A stretch of 64,000 nt of DNA, from NCBI RefSeq assembly GCF_003852545.1, contig NZ_QAJR01000029.1, positions 62,001 to 126,000 of the forward strand. Direction: 5' to 3'. The notes below the pieces were generated by a model, which saw only the letters and a list, made by a program, of their open reading frames with translations, was not told the DNA's origin and searched no databases. Made by a program: the position numbers and the translations under genes. This DNA comes from Acidovorax sp. FJL06. Its GTDB lineage: Bacteria > Pseudomonadota > Gammaproteobacteria > Burkholderiales > Burkholderiaceae_C. Position 1 is the stretch's first letter. Each line of letters begins with the position of its first letter. Shown here one piece after another: positions 38,666 through 47,810 of this stretch.

Positions 38666-39031
38666 ATGTTGACCAAGAAAGAGCAGCGTCTTCGTCGTTC
38701 GCGTCAGACCCGCATCCGCATTGCACAGCAAGGCGTGGCCCGTCTCACCGTGAACCGCACGAACCTCCATATCTACGCCAGTGTGATTTCCGGCGACGGC
38801 AGCAAGGTGTTGGCCAGTGCCTCCACCGCAGAAGCCGACGTGCGCAAGTCGCTCGGCGGTTCGGGCAAGGGTGGCAATGCCGCTGCAGCCCAGATCATCG
38901 GCAAGCGCATCGCTGAAAAGGCGAAGGCAGCAGGCGTCGAGAAGGTTGCATTTGATCGCGCAGGCTTTGCCTACCACGGTCGCGTCAAGGCCCTGGCCGA
39001 CGCAGCCCGTGAAGCCGGCCTGCAGTTCTAA
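38666..39031 (+). CDS. rplR: 50S ribosomal protein L18
   Basis: 121 residues: basic N terminus ([16 protein letters not shown]), [16 protein letters not shown], and C-terminal [20 protein letters not shown]. Binds 5S rRNA together with L5. Confidence 0.99.
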   Translation: MLTKKEQRLRRSRQTRIRIAQQGVARLTVNRTNLHIYASVISGDGSKVLASASTAEADVRKSLGGSGKGGNAAAAQIIGKRIAEKAKAAGVEKVAFDRAGFAYHGRVKALADAAREAGLQF

Positions 39032-39048
39032 GCGGAGCGGAATAAAAA

Positions 39049-39567
39049 ATGGCTAAATTTCAACCCAAAGTGCAGAGCGAAGGTCAGGACGACGGTCTGC
39101 GCGAAAAAATGATCGCGGTCAACCGCGTGACCAAAGTCGTGAAGGGTGGCCGTATTCTCGGTTTTGCCGCACTGACGGTGGTTGGCGACGGTGACGGCCG
39201 CGTTGGCATGGGCAAGGGCAAGTCCAAGGAAGTGCCTGCTGCCGTGCAGAAGGCGATGGAAGAAGCCCGCCGCAACATGGTCAAGGTCTCTCTGAAGAAC
39301 GGCACCATTCACCACAATGTGACGGGCCACCATGGCGCCGCTGTTGTGATGATGGCTCCCGCTCCCAAGGGTACCGGTATCATCGCCGGCGGTCCTATGC
39401 GCGCAGTCTTTGAAGTGCTGGGCGTGACCGATATCGTGGCCAAGAGCCACGGCTCGTCCAACCCGTACAACATGGTTCGTGCTACGTTCGATGCGCTCGT
39501 CAATTCGACGACTCCGTCGAATGTCGCAGCCAAGCGCGGCAAGACGGTCGAAGACATCTTCGCCTGA
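39049..39567 (+). CDS. rpsE: 30S ribosomal protein S5
   Basis: 172 residues with the S5 RNA-binding signature [20 protein letters not shown] and [19 protein letters not shown], then the C-terminal fold with [17 protein letters not shown]. It affects translational fidelity and is the target of spectinomycin. Confidence 0.99.
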   Translation: MAKFQPKVQSEGQDDGLREKMIAVNRVTKVVKGGRILGFAALTVVGDGDGRVGMGKGKSKEVPAAVQKAMEEARRNMVKVSLKNGTIHHNVTGHHGAAVVMMAPAPKGTGIIAGGPMRAVFEVLGVTDIVAKSHGSSNPYNMVRATFDALVNSTTPSNVAAKRGKTVEDIFA

Positions 39568-39581
39568 ACCGGAGTTTGAAT

Positions 39582-39764
39582 ATGACTACGCAACAAACCG
39601 TCAAGATTCAACTGGTGCGCAGCCCGATTGGCACCAAGGAATCGCACCGCGCCACCGTCCGTGGCCTGGGTCTGCGCAAGCTCAACAGTGTGAGCGAGCT
39701 GCAGGACACGCCCGAAGTGCGCGGCATGATTAACAAGATCAGCTACCTGGTCAAAATCGTCTGA
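39582..39764 (+). CDS. rpmD: 50S ribosomal protein L30
   Basis: 60 residues: [29 protein letters not shown] and [12 protein letters not shown], the complete short bacterial L30. The start is ATG 39582 with GGAG 8 nt upstream, rather than the TTG two codons earlier. Confidence 0.98.
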   Translation: MTTQQTVKIQLVRSPIGTKESHRATVRGLGLRKLNSVSELQDTPEVRGMINKISYLVKIV

Positions 39765-39774
39765 GAGATAGATC

Positions 39775-40206
39775 ATGGAACTCAATAGCATCAAGCCCGC
39801 AGACGGCGCCAAGCATGCCAAGCGCCGCGTAGGCCGTGGTATCGGCTCCGGCCTGGGCAAGACCGCTGGCCGTGGTCACAAAGGTCAGAAGTCCCGCTCC
39901 GGTGGCTACCACAAGGTGGGTTTCGAAGGCGGTCAAATGCCTCTGCAACGTCGCTTGCCCAAGCGCGGCTTCAAGTCGCACCTGCTCAAGTTCAATGCAG
40001 AAGTGACGCTGACGGCTCTGGACCAGCTCGGCCTGGCCGAAGTGGATGTCCTGGCGCTGAAGCAAGCCGGTCTGATCGGTGAGCTGGCCAAGGTGGTCAA
40101 GGTGATCAAGAGCGGCTCCCTCACCAAGGCTGTCAAGCTGAATGGTGTGGGCGCTACGGCAGGTGCCAAGGCAGCGATCGAAGCTGCTGGCGGCAGCGTC
40201 GCCTGA
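39775..40206 (+). CDS. rplO: 50S ribosomal protein L15
   Basis: 143 residues: Gly/Arg-rich N terminus ([20 protein letters not shown]), [15 protein letters not shown] and a C-terminal globular part ending [10 protein letters not shown]. Late assembly protein. Precedes secY as in other bacteria. Confidence 0.99.
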   Translation: MELNSIKPADGAKHAKRRVGRGIGSGLGKTAGRGHKGQKSRSGGYHKVGFEGGQMPLQRRLPKRGFKSHLLKFNAEVTLTALDQLGLAEVDVLALKQAGLIGELAKVVKVIKSGSLTKAVKLNGVGATAGAKAAIEAAGGSVA

Positions 40207-40230
40207 ATGTGACACTGAAGGAAGGCATCT

Positions 40231-41550
40231 GTGGCTACTAGCGCGGCTCAAATTGCAAAGACCGGCAAGTTCGGCGACCTGCGTCGTCGTCTGGTTTTTC
40301 TGTTGCTTGCGCTGGTCGTGTATCGCATCGGGGCTCATATCCCTGTGCCAGGTATCGATCCAGCCCAACTCCAGCAGCTGTTCAGCGGCCAGCAAGGCGG
40401 CATCCTGAACCTGTTCAACATGTTCTCGGGTGGTGCGCTTTCGCGCTTCACGGTGTTCGCTCTGGGGATCATGCCGTACATCTCGGCATCGATCATCATG
40501 CAGCTGATGACCTATGTGTTGCCCGCGTTCGAACAGTTGAAGAAGGAAGGCGAAGCCGGCCGCAGGAAGATCACGCAGTACACCCGCTATGGAACCCTGG
40601 GCCTGGCCCTGTTCCAGTCGCTGGGGATCGCTGTGGCACTGGAAAGCTCTGCCGGTCTGGTGCTGAGCCCCGGCTTTGGTTTTCGTGTGACGGCGGTGGT
40701 CAGCCTGACGGCCGGTACGATGTTCCTGATGTGGCTGGGTGAGCAGATCACCGAGCGCGGCCTGGGCAATGGCATCTCGATCCTCATCTTTGGTGGGATT
40801 GCTGCAGGTCTGCCCAGTTCGATCGGCGGATTGCTGGAGCTGGTGCGCACGGGTGCCATGAGCATTCTGGCTGCCATCTTCATCGTCCTTGTGGTGGGGC
40901 TGGTGACTTACTTCGTGGTGTTCGTTGAACGGGGTCAGCGCAAGATCCTGGTGAATTACGCTCGCCGGCAGGTGGGGAACAAGGTGTATGGCGGCCAATC
41001 GTCGCACCTGCCTCTCAAGCTGAACATGGCGGGTGTGATTCCTCCGATCTTTGCTTCGTCGATCATCCTGTTGCCTGCAACGGTGGTGAACTGGTTCAGT
41101 GCTGGTGAGTCGATGCGTTGGTTGAAGGACATTTCGGGTGCTCTGACCCCCGGTCAGCCCATCTATGTGATGTTCTATGCTGCAGCGATCATCTTCTTCT
41201 GTTTCTTCTACACGGCGCTGGTGTTCAACAGCCGTGAAACGGCAGACAACCTGAAGAAGAGTGGTGCGTTCATTCCGGGTATTCGCCCAGGTGAGCAGAC
41301 CGCACGCTACATCGATAAAATCCTGGTCCGCCTGACTTTGGCGGGCGCCGTGTACATCACCTTTGTGTGCTTGCTGCCGGAGTTCCTGATCCTGAAGTAC
41401 AACGTCCCGTTTTACTTCGGTGGAACATCGCTGCTGATCATTGTGGTGGTGACCATGGACTTCATGGCCCAGGTTCAGAACTACATGATGTCGCAACAGT
41501 ACGAGTCGCTGCTCAAGAAAGCCAATTTCAAGGGCAATGCCGGCGGTTGA
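40231..41550 (+). CDS. secY: Protein translocase subunit SecY
   Basis: Channel subunit of the Sec translocon, inner membrane. 439 residues with ten predicted helices: [19 protein letters not shown] (helix 1), [20 protein letters not shown] plug region, [19 protein letters not shown], and the cytoplasmic loops [10 protein letters not shown] and [12 protein letters not shown]. The start is GTG 40231 after GAAGGA. It is followed not by an intact infA but by a relic of it. Confidence 0.98.
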   Translation: MATSAAQIAKTGKFGDLRRRLVFLLLALVVYRIGAHIPVPGIDPAQLQQLFSGQQGGILNLFNMFSGGALSRFTVFALGIMPYISASIIMQLMTYVLPAFEQLKKEGEAGRRKITQYTRYGTLGLALFQSLGIAVALESSAGLVLSPGFGFRVTAVVSLTAGTMFLMWLGEQITERGLGNGISILIFGGIAAGLPSSIGGLLELVRTGAMSILAAIFIVLVVGLVTYFVVFVERGQRKILVNYARRQVGNKVYGGQSSHLPLKLNMAGVIPPIFASSIILLPATVVNWFSAGESMRWLKDISGALTPGQPIYVMFYAAAIIFFCFFYTALVFNSRETADNLKKSGAFIPGIRPGEQTARYIDKILVRLTLAGAVYITFVCLLPEFLILKYNVPFYFGGTSLLIIVVVTMDFMAQVQNYMMSQQYESLLKKANFKGNAGG

Positions 41551-41552
41551 AG

Positions 41553-41687
41553 ATGAAGGAAAGCGGTGGCCGCATGGCGGTGCCGCTTGCAAACGACTGA
41601 ATGTCGGTTAAGTTGGCGCCCCACGATTTTTCGCGGGCACAAATTGTGTTCCGTGCGAAGCAGCCGGGACGGATGGAAAAGTTTTAG
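41553..41687 (+). pseudogene. infA: Relic of infA (translation initiation factor IF-1)
   Basis: Directly after the secY stop, one frame reads from ATG 41553 to TAG 41685-41687 with a single internal TGA at 41598-41600. After the TGA it reads SVKLAPHDFSRAQIVFRAK, which matches the C terminus of betaproteobacterial IF-1 (VELTPYDLSRARIVFRAK). The residues before it (PLAND) align with ILPGD, so the TGA occupies a Lys/Arg position. The first roughly 37 residues of IF-1 are absent, and a few codons are missing after SGGRM. It sits exactly where infA belongs (secY-infA-rpmJ). A working infA must be elsewhere in the genome. The alignment is from memory of the family. Confidence 0.75.
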
Positions 41688-41696
41688 GAGAATGCA

Positions 41697-41810
41697 ATGA
41701 GAGTTTCGGCTTCGGTCAAAAAAATCTGCCGCAACTGCAAGATCATCCGCCGCAAGGGTGTGGTGCGTGTGATCTGCACGGATCTGCGTCACAAGCAGCG
41801 CCAAGGTTGA
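41697..41810 (+). CDS. rpmJ: 50S ribosomal protein L36
   Basis: 37 residues, [20 protein letters not shown] at the start. All four zinc ligands are present (C-x2-C, then C-x4-H), so this is the zinc-binding form. TAGGAG lies 6 nt before ATG 41697, inside the end of the infA relic. Too short for most gene-length cut-offs. Confidence 0.97.
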   Translation: MRVSASVKKICRNCKIIRRKGVVRVICTDLRHKQRQG

Positions 41811-41833
41811 TTGGAAAGTATTAGAGGACGCAT

Positions 41834-42199
41834 ATGGCACGTATCGCTGGCATTAACATTCCGCCGCACAAGCACGCGGAAATCGGTTTGACCGCCATTT
41901 TTGGCATTGGTCGCACCCGCGCTCGCAAGATCTGCGAAGCAACTGGTATCGCTTACTCCAAGAAGATCAAAGATCTGACGGATGGCGATCTGGAAAAAAT
42001 TCGCGAGCAAATCGAGCAGTTCACCATTGAAGGTGACCTGCGCCGCGAAACCACGATGAACATCAAGCGTTTGATGGACATCGGCTGCTATCGTGGCTTC
42101 CGCCATCGCCGCGGTCTGCCAATGCGTGGTCAGCGCACCCGTACCAATGCCCGCACTCGCAAGGGTCCGCGCAAGGGTGCTGCTGCACTGAAGAAATAA
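41834..42199 (+). CDS. rpsM: 30S ribosomal protein S13
   Basis: 121 residues: [20 protein letters not shown], the helix-hairpin-helix region, and C-terminal [20 protein letters not shown]. It contacts the P-site tRNA and bridges to the large subunit. First gene of the alpha-type operon. Confidence 0.99.
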   Translation: MARIAGINIPPHKHAEIGLTAIFGIGRTRARKICEATGIAYSKKIKDLTDGDLEKIREQIEQFTIEGDLRRETTMNIKRLMDIGCYRGFRHRRGLPMRGQRTRTNARTRKGPRKGAAALKK

Positions 42200-42215
42200 A
42201 GATTGAAAGATCATC

Positions 42216-42620
42216 ATGGCTAAGTCTCCTGCCAATAACGCAGCTCAGCGCGTCCGCAAGAAGGTCCGGAAGAACGTTTCGGACGGCATTGCCCACGTGC
42301 ACGCCTCGTTCAACAACACCATCATCACGATCACCGATCGCCAGGGCAATGCCCTGTCGTGGGCTTCGTCCGGTGGCCAAGGTTTCAAGGGCTCGCGCAA
42401 GTCCACCCCCTTCGCAGCCCAGGTGGCTTCGGAAGTGGCCGGCCGCGCTGCCATCGACCAAGGCATCAAGAACCTGGACGTCGAAATCAAGGGCCCAGGT
42501 CCTGGCCGTGAATCCTCGGTGCGCGCTTTGGGCGCACTGGGCATCCGCATCACGTCGATCTCTGACGTGACGCCCGTGCCCCACAACGGCTGCCGCCCAC
42601 AAAAGCGCCGTCGTATCTAA
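42216..42620 (+). CDS. rpsK: 30S ribosomal protein S11
   Basis: 134 residues: [38 protein letters not shown] and C-terminal [18 protein letters not shown], the complete family pattern. Sixteen nucleotides after rpsM. Confidence 0.99.
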   Translation: MAKSPANNAAQRVRKKVRKNVSDGIAHVHASFNNTIITITDRQGNALSWASSGGQGFKGSRKSTPFAAQVASEVAGRAAIDQGIKNLDVEIKGPGPGRESSVRALGALGIRITSISDVTPVPHNGCRPQKRRRI

Positions 42621-42638
42621 TTTTTCTCTAAGCCCACC

Positions 42639-42689
42639 GCCGCCTGTGAACGCGCAAGCGCCTCAGGCGGCTCCCGCAATGGTTTGCGG
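42639..42689 (+). other. Two tandem mRNA hairpins between rpsK and rpsD
   Basis: First: GCCGCCTG (42639) pairs with CAGGCGGC (42664), with an inner GCGC-AA-GCGC stem. Second: CCGCAA (42674) pairs with TTGCGG (42684) around TGGT. Neither is followed by a T-run. They precede the rpsD ribosome-binding site and could take part in S4 autoregulation, which in Escherichia coli acts on the alpha-operon leader. That link is inference. Confidence 0.55.
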
Positions 42690-42712
42690 CAGATGACAAA
42701 AAGGAAGCTCAA

Positions 42713-43336
42713 GTGGCACGTTACCTCGGCCCCAAGGCCAAACTCTCCCGCCGTGAAGGCACGGACCTGTTCCTGAAGAGCGCCCGCCGCTCGATCGCTG
42801 ACAAGTCCAAATTCGACTCCAAGCCTGGTCAACACGGCCGCACTTCGGGTGCCCGCACCTCCGACTACGGCCTGCAACTGCGTGAAAAGCAGAAGGTCAA
42901 GCGCATGTACGGCGTGCTGGAAAAGCAATTCCGCCGTTACTTCGAAGCCGCAGATGGCAAGAAGGGCAACACCGGCGCCAACCTGCTGTTCCTGCTGGAA
43001 TCGCGTTTGGACAACGTGGTGTACCGCATGGGTTTCGGTTCGACCCGCGCTGAAGCGCGTCAGCTGGTGTCCCACAAGGCGATCACGGTGAACGGGAAGT
43101 CCGTCAACATCGCTTCGTACCTCGTGAAGGCTGGCGACGTGGTCGCCGTGCGTGAAAAGTCGAAGAAGCAAGCCCGCGTCGTTGAAGCCCTGCAACTGGC
43201 TGCCCAGGTCGGCATGCCTGCATGGGTGGAAGTGAATGCCGACAAGGCTGAAGGCATCTTCAAGAAGACGCCAGACCGTGATGAGTTCGGTGCCGACATC
43301 AACGAATCGCTGATCGTTGAGTTGTACTCGCGCTAA
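42713..43336 (+). CDS. rpsD: 30S ribosomal protein S4
   Basis: 207 residues: [20 protein letters not shown], the S4 RNA-binding domain with [20 protein letters not shown] and [18 protein letters not shown]. No cysteine cluster at the N terminus (zinc-free type). Starts at GTG 42713 after AAGGAAG. A primary 16S rRNA binder and usually the repressor of its operon. Confidence 0.99.
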   Translation: MARYLGPKAKLSRREGTDLFLKSARRSIADKSKFDSKPGQHGRTSGARTSDYGLQLREKQKVKRMYGVLEKQFRRYFEAADGKKGNTGANLLFLLESRLDNVVYRMGFGSTRAEARQLVSHKAITVNGKSVNIASYLVKAGDVVAVREKSKKQARVVEALQLAAQVGMPAWVEVNADKAEGIFKKTPDRDEFGADINESLIVELYSR

Positions 43337-43371
43337 TCGGTCGAGTACGTAATTCAAGAAAACCGTCCCTG

Positions 43372-43392
43372 AACCGCGAGGCATCGCGGTTT
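43372..43392 (+). other. Hairpin between rpsD and rpoA
   Basis: AACCGCGA and TCGCGGTT form an 8-bp perfect stem with a GGCA loop in the 113-bp gap before rpoA. It is followed by TAGG rather than a T-run, so read-through into rpoA is expected. Confidence 0.6.
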
Positions 43393-43449
43393 AGGCGCTT
43401 CACCAGCCTTACCGGTGTAACGAGCTGGGGGTATTGAGAGGAAGTCTGA

Positions 43450-44442
43450 ATGCAAACCAATTTGCTGAAACCCAAGGCAATCAATGTCGAACAGCTTGGC
43501 CACAACCGTGCCAAGGTCGCACTGGAGCCGTTCGAGCGTGGTTACGGCCACACGTTGGGCAACGCCATCCGGCGTGTCCTGCTCTCGTCCATGGTGGGTT
43601 ACGCAGCGACGGAAGTCACGATTGCAGGCGTTCTGCACGAGTACTCGTCGATTGACGGCGTTCAAGAAGATGTGGTCAACATCCTGCTGAACCTCAAGGG
43701 CGTGGTGTTCAAGCTGCACAACCGTGACGAAGTGACACTGAGCTTGCGCAAGGATGGCGAAGGCGTGGTGACGGCCCGTGATATCCAGACCCCGCACGAC
43801 GTGGAAATCGTCAACCCTGACCATGTGATTGCCAACCTGTCGCAAGGCGGCAAGCTGGACATGCAGATCAAGGTGGAAAAGGGCCGTGGCTATGTGCCGG
43901 GCAACCTGCGCCGCTATGCTGATGAATCGACCAAGTCCATTGGCCGCATCGTGCTGGACGCCTCGTTCTCTCCCGTGAAGCGTGTGAGCTACACCGTGGA
44001 AAGCGCCCGTGTGGAGCAGCGTACCGACCTGGACAAGCTGGTCGTCGAGATCGAGACCAACGGCGCCATCACGGCCGAAGACGCCGTGCGCGCCTCGGCC
44101 AAGATCCTGGTGGAACAGCTGGCTGTGTTCGCACAGCTGGAAGGTGGCGAGCTGGCTGCGTTCGACGCACCGGCCGGCCCACGTGGCAATGCCACGTTCG
44201 ATCCGATCCTGCTGCGCCCTGTGGACGAGCTGGAACTGACCGTGCGTTCCGCCAACTGCCTGAAGGCCGAGAACATCTACTACATCGGTGACCTGATCCA
44301 GCGCACCGAGAATGAGCTGCTCAAGACGCCTAACCTGGGTCGCAAGTCGCTCAACGAAATCAAGGAAGTGCTTGCCTCGCGTGGTCTCACGCTGGGCATG
44401 AAGCTTGAGAACTGGCCGCCAGCAGGCCTGGACAAGCGTTAA
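43450..44442 (+). CDS. rpoA: RNA polymerase subunit alpha
   Basis: 330 residues. N-terminal assembly domain ([20 protein letters not shown]) up to about 235, linker, then the alpha-CTD with [19 protein letters not shown] and [18 protein letters not shown], which contact UP elements and activators. AGAGGAAG precedes the ATG. The 3' end carries a promoter-like sequence for the next transcript. Confidence 0.99.
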   Translation: MQTNLLKPKAINVEQLGHNRAKVALEPFERGYGHTLGNAIRRVLLSSMVGYAATEVTIAGVLHEYSSIDGVQEDVVNILLNLKGVVFKLHNRDEVTLSLRKDGEGVVTARDIQTPHDVEIVNPDHVIANLSQGGKLDMQIKVEKGRGYVPGNLRRYADESTKSIGRIVLDASFSPVKRVSYTVESARVEQRTDLDKLVVEIETNGAITAEDAVRASAKILVEQLAVFAQLEGGELAAFDAPAGPRGNATFDPILLRPVDELELTVRSANCLKAENIYYIGDLIQRTENELLKTPNLGRKSLNEIKEVLASRGLTLGMKLENWPPAGLDKR

Positions 44443-44456
44443 GCAAACGCTATAAT
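44429..44456 (+). promoter_or_regulatory. Candidate promoter at the rpoA 3' end
   Basis: TGGACA, a 16-bp spacer and a perfect TATAAT at 44451-44456, straddling the rpoA stop codon. Transcription would start about 44463, at the first of two hairpins. Confidence 0.6.
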
Positions 44457-44463
44457 TCCAGGT

Positions 44464-44514
44464 TCCCCGAAACGGGGAGCCCGGTTTTTCAGTCCTCCGC
44501 AAGGGGGACTTTTT
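44464..44514 (+). terminator. Double hairpin with T-tract between rpoA and rplQ
   Basis: TCCCCG/CGGGGA (44464-44478), then AGTCCTCC/GGGGGACT followed by TTTTT (44491-44514). The second is a good intrinsic terminator. It would end transcripts from the rpoA side, or attenuate a transcript started at the TATAAT just upstream. Confidence 0.75.
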
Positions 44515-44611
44515 GTTCCCTGGAAGTAAGACACTGAAAGGGAACAGTGCCTCGGACAGTACCTGACACGGCTGCCCGATTTAATTACATAGACAGTAGA
44601 AGGAAAGCACC

Positions 44612-45004
44612 ATGCGCCACGGACACGGCCTCCGCAAACTCAATCGCACCAGCTCGCACCGCCTCGCGATGCTGCAGAACATGATGAACTCGCTCATCGA
44701 GCACGAGGCCATCAAGACCACGGTGCCCAAGGCCAAGGAACTGCGCCGCGTGATCGAGCCCATGATCACCCTGGCCAAGGAAGACTCCGTTGCCAACCGC
44801 CGCCTGGCTTTCAATCGCCTGCGCGACCGTGACAGCGTGACCAAGCTGTTCAATGACCTGGGCCCCCGCTTCAAGGTGCGTCCCGGCGGCTACACCCGCA
44901 TTCTGAAGATGGGTTTCCGCGTGGGCGACAATGCGCCTATGGCATTGGTCGAATTGGTCGATCGCGCTGCAGAAACTGAAAATAATTCGGCAGCAGCTGA
45001 ATAA
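44612..45004 (+). CDS. rplQ: 50S ribosomal protein L17
   Basis: 130 residues: [20 protein letters not shown] at the start, then [19 protein letters not shown], and [20 protein letters not shown]. Separated from rpoA by 169 bp holding a promoter-like sequence and a terminator, so its expression may be partly uncoupled from rpoA. A second weak candidate promoter (CTGACA-17-TACATA) lies at 44563-44591. AAGGA precedes the ATG. Confidence 0.98.
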   Translation: MRHGHGLRKLNRTSSHRLAMLQNMMNSLIEHEAIKTTVPKAKELRRVIEPMITLAKEDSVANRRLAFNRLRDRDSVTKLFNDLGPRFKVRPGGYTRILKMGFRVGDNAPMALVELVDRAAETENNSAAAE

Positions 45005-45009
45005 TAGAG

Positions 45010-45015
45010 TATAAT
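45010..45015 (+). promoter_or_regulatory. -10 element of the tRNA gene
   Basis: Perfect TATAAT 12 nt before the tRNA, just after the rplQ stop. The -35 is weak (TTCGGC at 44986), so read-through from rplQ may also contribute. Confidence 0.55.
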
Positions 45016-45026
45016 TTATCTCATAC

Positions 45027-45103
<77 letters not shown>

Positions 45104-45129
45104 ATATGTAGCGGTCACCGCTTGCAGCA

Positions 45130-45156
45130 AACGCCCACTGAACAGTGGGCGTTTTT
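45130..45156 (+). terminator. Rho-independent terminator after tRNA-fMet
   Basis: CGCCCACTG and CAGTGGGCG form a perfect 9-bp stem with an AA loop, followed by TTTTTG. Confidence 0.92.
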
Positions 45157-45360
45157 GTTTCTGCGGTCGATTTCGCGGTCATGGCTGCAGCCTTTGCGGG
45201 TTGGCGAAGGTCAGGTCAGGGCCTTGTGTGTGGGGCGCTCCGTGATGAATTCCCCGGGCCCGCTACCCTCGGGTCATGAGGTGAGGTGTTCGGTCGAGGC
45301 CGCGCTGCCCTGGCAGACCGGGTGCCTCCGAAGTACGGGGGGTTCCGCCCCCATCCCGGG
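45157..45360. other. Gap without recognisable gene
   Basis: About 200 bp between the tRNA terminator and the end of the leftward deacylase operon. I see no coding frame with family features. Short GC-rich inverted stretches near 45335-45360 (GGGGGTTCCGCCCCC) could terminate the leftward operon. Confidence 0.6.
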
Positions 45361-46833
45361 TTACCCCATGGTTTGCCGACGCACAAAGCGCCCAGCGCGC
45401 GCACCGGTCGCCCGGCCGCTGGCGGTGTAGCTCAGCACGCCATTCACCCACACTTGTTCGATGCCTTCGCTGAATTGCACGGGCTGTTCGTAGCTGGCGG
45501 TATCGCGCACGCGCGCTGGATCGAACACCACCACATCGGCCATGCAGCCAACGGCAAGGCGCCCCCGCTCTCCGATGCGAAAGCGCTGGGCCGACAGGCT
45601 CGTCATCTTGTGGATGGCCTCTTCCAGCCGCAGCAGGCCCTTTTCGCGCCAGTAGCATGCCAGCACGCGCGGGAAGGCGCCCCACAGCCGTGGGTGGGGG
45701 CGCTCGTCGTGCGGCAGCCCGTCCGAGCCGATCATGGCCAGCGGGTGCGCAATCACGCGCTCCACATCGTCCTCGCGCATCTGGAAGTAGCAGGCGCCGC
45801 CGGGCTGCAGCCGGTCGCAGGCCGCCTGCTCGCTCATACCCCATTCGCGCGCGATGTCCTTGAGGTAGCGGCCCACCATCTCGGGGTGGGGCTGGCTGCC
45901 GGTGATCAGGATGTCGATCACCCCGTCCACCAGGTCGGTGCGCAGCACCGTCGAGCCCGCAGTGTAGGGATACACGTCCAGGCTGATGGGCTGGCCCTGG
46001 GCGAGTGACTCGATCAACGGCAGCGTCTCGCGCGTGCGGCCCCAGTTCGAGGCGCCCGCGCACTTGTGGTGCGACAGCACCAGCGGCAGGCCGGCCTGGC
46101 GCGCCGTGAGCGCAGCCTCCTGCAGCGCCGGCAAGATGCCGGCCAGCTCGTCGCGGATGTGGGTGGCATATACGCCGCCATTGCGCGCCGCCACGCTGGC
46201 CAGCTCGGTCAGTTCGGTGAGGTCGGCCGCATAGGCTTCCTTGTAGAACACGCCCGACGACAGGCCCAGCGCGCCCGCATCCATGGCCTCCTGCATATCG
46301 GCGGCCATGGCAGCGCGTTCATGGGCCGTGGCCGCGCGACCCAGTTCGGGCAGGTGGCGCATGCGCAGGGCCGTATGGCCCAACAGCGCAGCCACGTTCA
46401 CGCCGGGCTGCGCCGCATTCACGGCCTGTGCGTAGGCCGCCATGCTGGCATGGCGGAACTGCTGGCGGCCCAGCAGCGAGAGCGGGGCGGCTGGCGCGTC
46501 GGTCACCACCGGCGCCAGCGAGATGCCGCAGTTGCCCACGATCACCGTGGTCACGCCCTGCGAGAGCTTGGGCAGCATGTCGGGCGCATCCAGCGCCGCG
46601 GCATCGTCGTGCGTGTGCACGTCGATGAAGCCCGGCGCGATCACGCGGTCCGTGCAGTCCACGGTGGCGACGGCCAGGCCGGCCAGCAGTGCGGGGTCCA
46701 TTTCGCCTGGCGCGGCCAGCGCCACGATGCGCTCGCCCGCCATCAACAGGTCACCCGCCCACCCGGGGCGGTCGGTGCCGTCGATGATCGTTCCGTTCCT
46801 GAGCAGGGTCGCTGCTTGCATTGCTGCTGCCAT
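45361..46833 (-). CDS. N-acyl-D-amino-acid deacylase (D-aminoacylase)
   Basis: 490-residue amidohydrolase that releases D-amino acids from N-acyl derivatives. Metal-binding and catalytic segments are all present: APGFIDVHTHDD near residue 70, VIVGNCGIS with the bridging Cys, VLSHHKCAG, and AMIGSDGLPHDERPHPRLWG with the catalytic Asp, closing with GRLAVGCMADVVVFDP. The frame is open far upstream, but ATG 46833 overlaps the rpiR stop (TGATG) and gives the family N terminus. Last gene of the D-amino-acid operon; its product feeds the PLP enzyme encoded two genes upstream. Confidence 0.93.
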   Translation of the reverse strand: MAAAMQAATLLRNGTIIDGTDRPGWAGDLLMAGERIVALAAPGEMDPALLAGLAVATVDCTDRVIAPGFIDVHTHDDAAALDAPDMLPKLSQGVTTVIVGNCGISLAPVVTDAPAAPLSLLGRQQFRHASMAAYAQAVNAAQPGVNVAALLGHTALRMRHLPELGRAATAHERAAMAADMQEAMDAGALGLSSGVFYKEAYAADLTELTELASVAARNGGVYATHIRDELAGILPALQEAALTARQAGLPLVLSHHKCAGASNWGRTRETLPLIESLAQGQPISLDVYPYTAGSTVLRTDLVDGVIDILITGSQPHPEMVGRYLKDIAREWGMSEQAACDRLQPGGACYFQMREDDVERVIAHPLAMIGSDGLPHDERPHPRLWGAFPRVLACYWREKGLLRLEEAIHKMTSLSAQRFRIGERGRLAVGCMADVVVFDPARVRDTASYEQPVQFSEGIEQVWVNGVLSYTASGRATGARAGRFVRRQTMG

Positions 46834-47795
46834 CAATGTTCTTTCTTGCCCGGCTTGTGCATGGCCGGTCCATGGTCCAGTGCGCCGGCATACTCGGCGC
46901 TGTCGAATCCGTGCTTGTGCAGCAGGGCCTTGAATTGCTGCAGGCCCCGCGTGGCCACCGGCCCCAGCTGCTGCGCCAGGCGCACCATCAGGATCTCGAT
47001 CACCACCAGGTGCGCCAGGTAGGCTTCGGTGCCCACGCGCATCACCGCGTCCTGAGGCACCGACACCGCCAGCACCAGGTCGGCCGTTTCGGCCAGCGGC
47101 GTGCCCGGCTGGGTGAGGGCCACCACGGTGGCCCCCTGCGAGCGCGCGAACTTGGCCGCCTCCACCGTGTAGGGCATGCGCCCCACGTGCGAGATGACGA
47201 AGGCCACGCCCTCGGGCCCCAGGGTGCTGGCCGACACAAGCTGCTGGTGCGCGTCGAAGATCGCATTGGCCGTGAGGCCCAGGCGGAACAGCCGGCTCTG
47301 CAGCTCGCTGGCCGTGAAGGTCGACGCCGCACCCACCGAATAGCAATCGATGCGCCGCGCCTTGGCGAGCTTGGCTGCCACCTGGTCGATCACGTCCACG
47401 TCGATGCGCCGGCCCAGCTCGGTCAGCGAGGACACGGCCGCATGGATGATCTTGCTCGAGACGTCCTGCGCCGTGTCCTCGGCCAGCACGCTGCGGTGCA
47501 GGTAGGAGCCCGATACCGCCAGGTCCTGCGCCAGCGCCAGCATGAATTCGCGCACCGAGTCGTAGCCGAAGCTGCGGCAGGTGCGCACGATGGTCGGCAT
47601 GGACACGCCCGCCTGCTGCGCCAGCTGCTCCACCGTGGCGGCCACTGCCGCGCGCGGGTCTTCGAGCACGGCGCGCACCACGCTGCGCTGCGCCTCGGGC
47701 AGGCTGTCCAGGCGCTCGCGCAGCTGCTGCAGCAGCCCCGGCGTGGGGCTGGGCGGCTGGGTGGACGATGGCGAAGGAGGCAGGCTGCTGTTCAT
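46833..47795 (-). CDS. RpiR-family transcriptional regulator
   Basis: 320 residues: N-terminal HTH (QRSVVRAVLEDPRAAVAATV, then QQAGVSMPTIVRTCRSFGY) and a C-terminal SIS domain (CYSVGAASTFTASELQSRLF; FVISHVGRMPYTVEAAKFAR), which usually binds a phosphosugar or amino-sugar. An N-terminal Pro/Ser-rich tail precedes the HTH. It lies inside the D-amino-acid operon. It probably acts on the AT-rich divergent promoter at 54812-54925, where HexR-like palindromes are found. The effector is unknown. Confidence 0.92.
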   Translation of the reverse strand: MNSSLPPSPSSTQPPSPTPGLLQQLRERLDSLPEAQRSVVRAVLEDPRAAVAATVEQLAQQAGVSMPTIVRTCRSFGYDSVREFMLALAQDLAVSGSYLHRSVLAEDTAQDVSSKIIHAAVSSLTELGRRIDVDVIDQVAAKLAKARRIDCYSVGAASTFTASELQSRLFRLGLTANAIFDAHQQLVSASTLGPEGVAFVISHVGRMPYTVEAAKFARSQGATVVALTQPGTPLAETADLVLAVSVPQDAVMRVGTEAYLAHLVVIEILMVRLAQQLGPVATRGLQQFKALLHKHGFDSAEYAGALDHGPAMHKPGKKEH

Positions 47796-47810
47796 GCGCT
47801 TCTCCGCATC

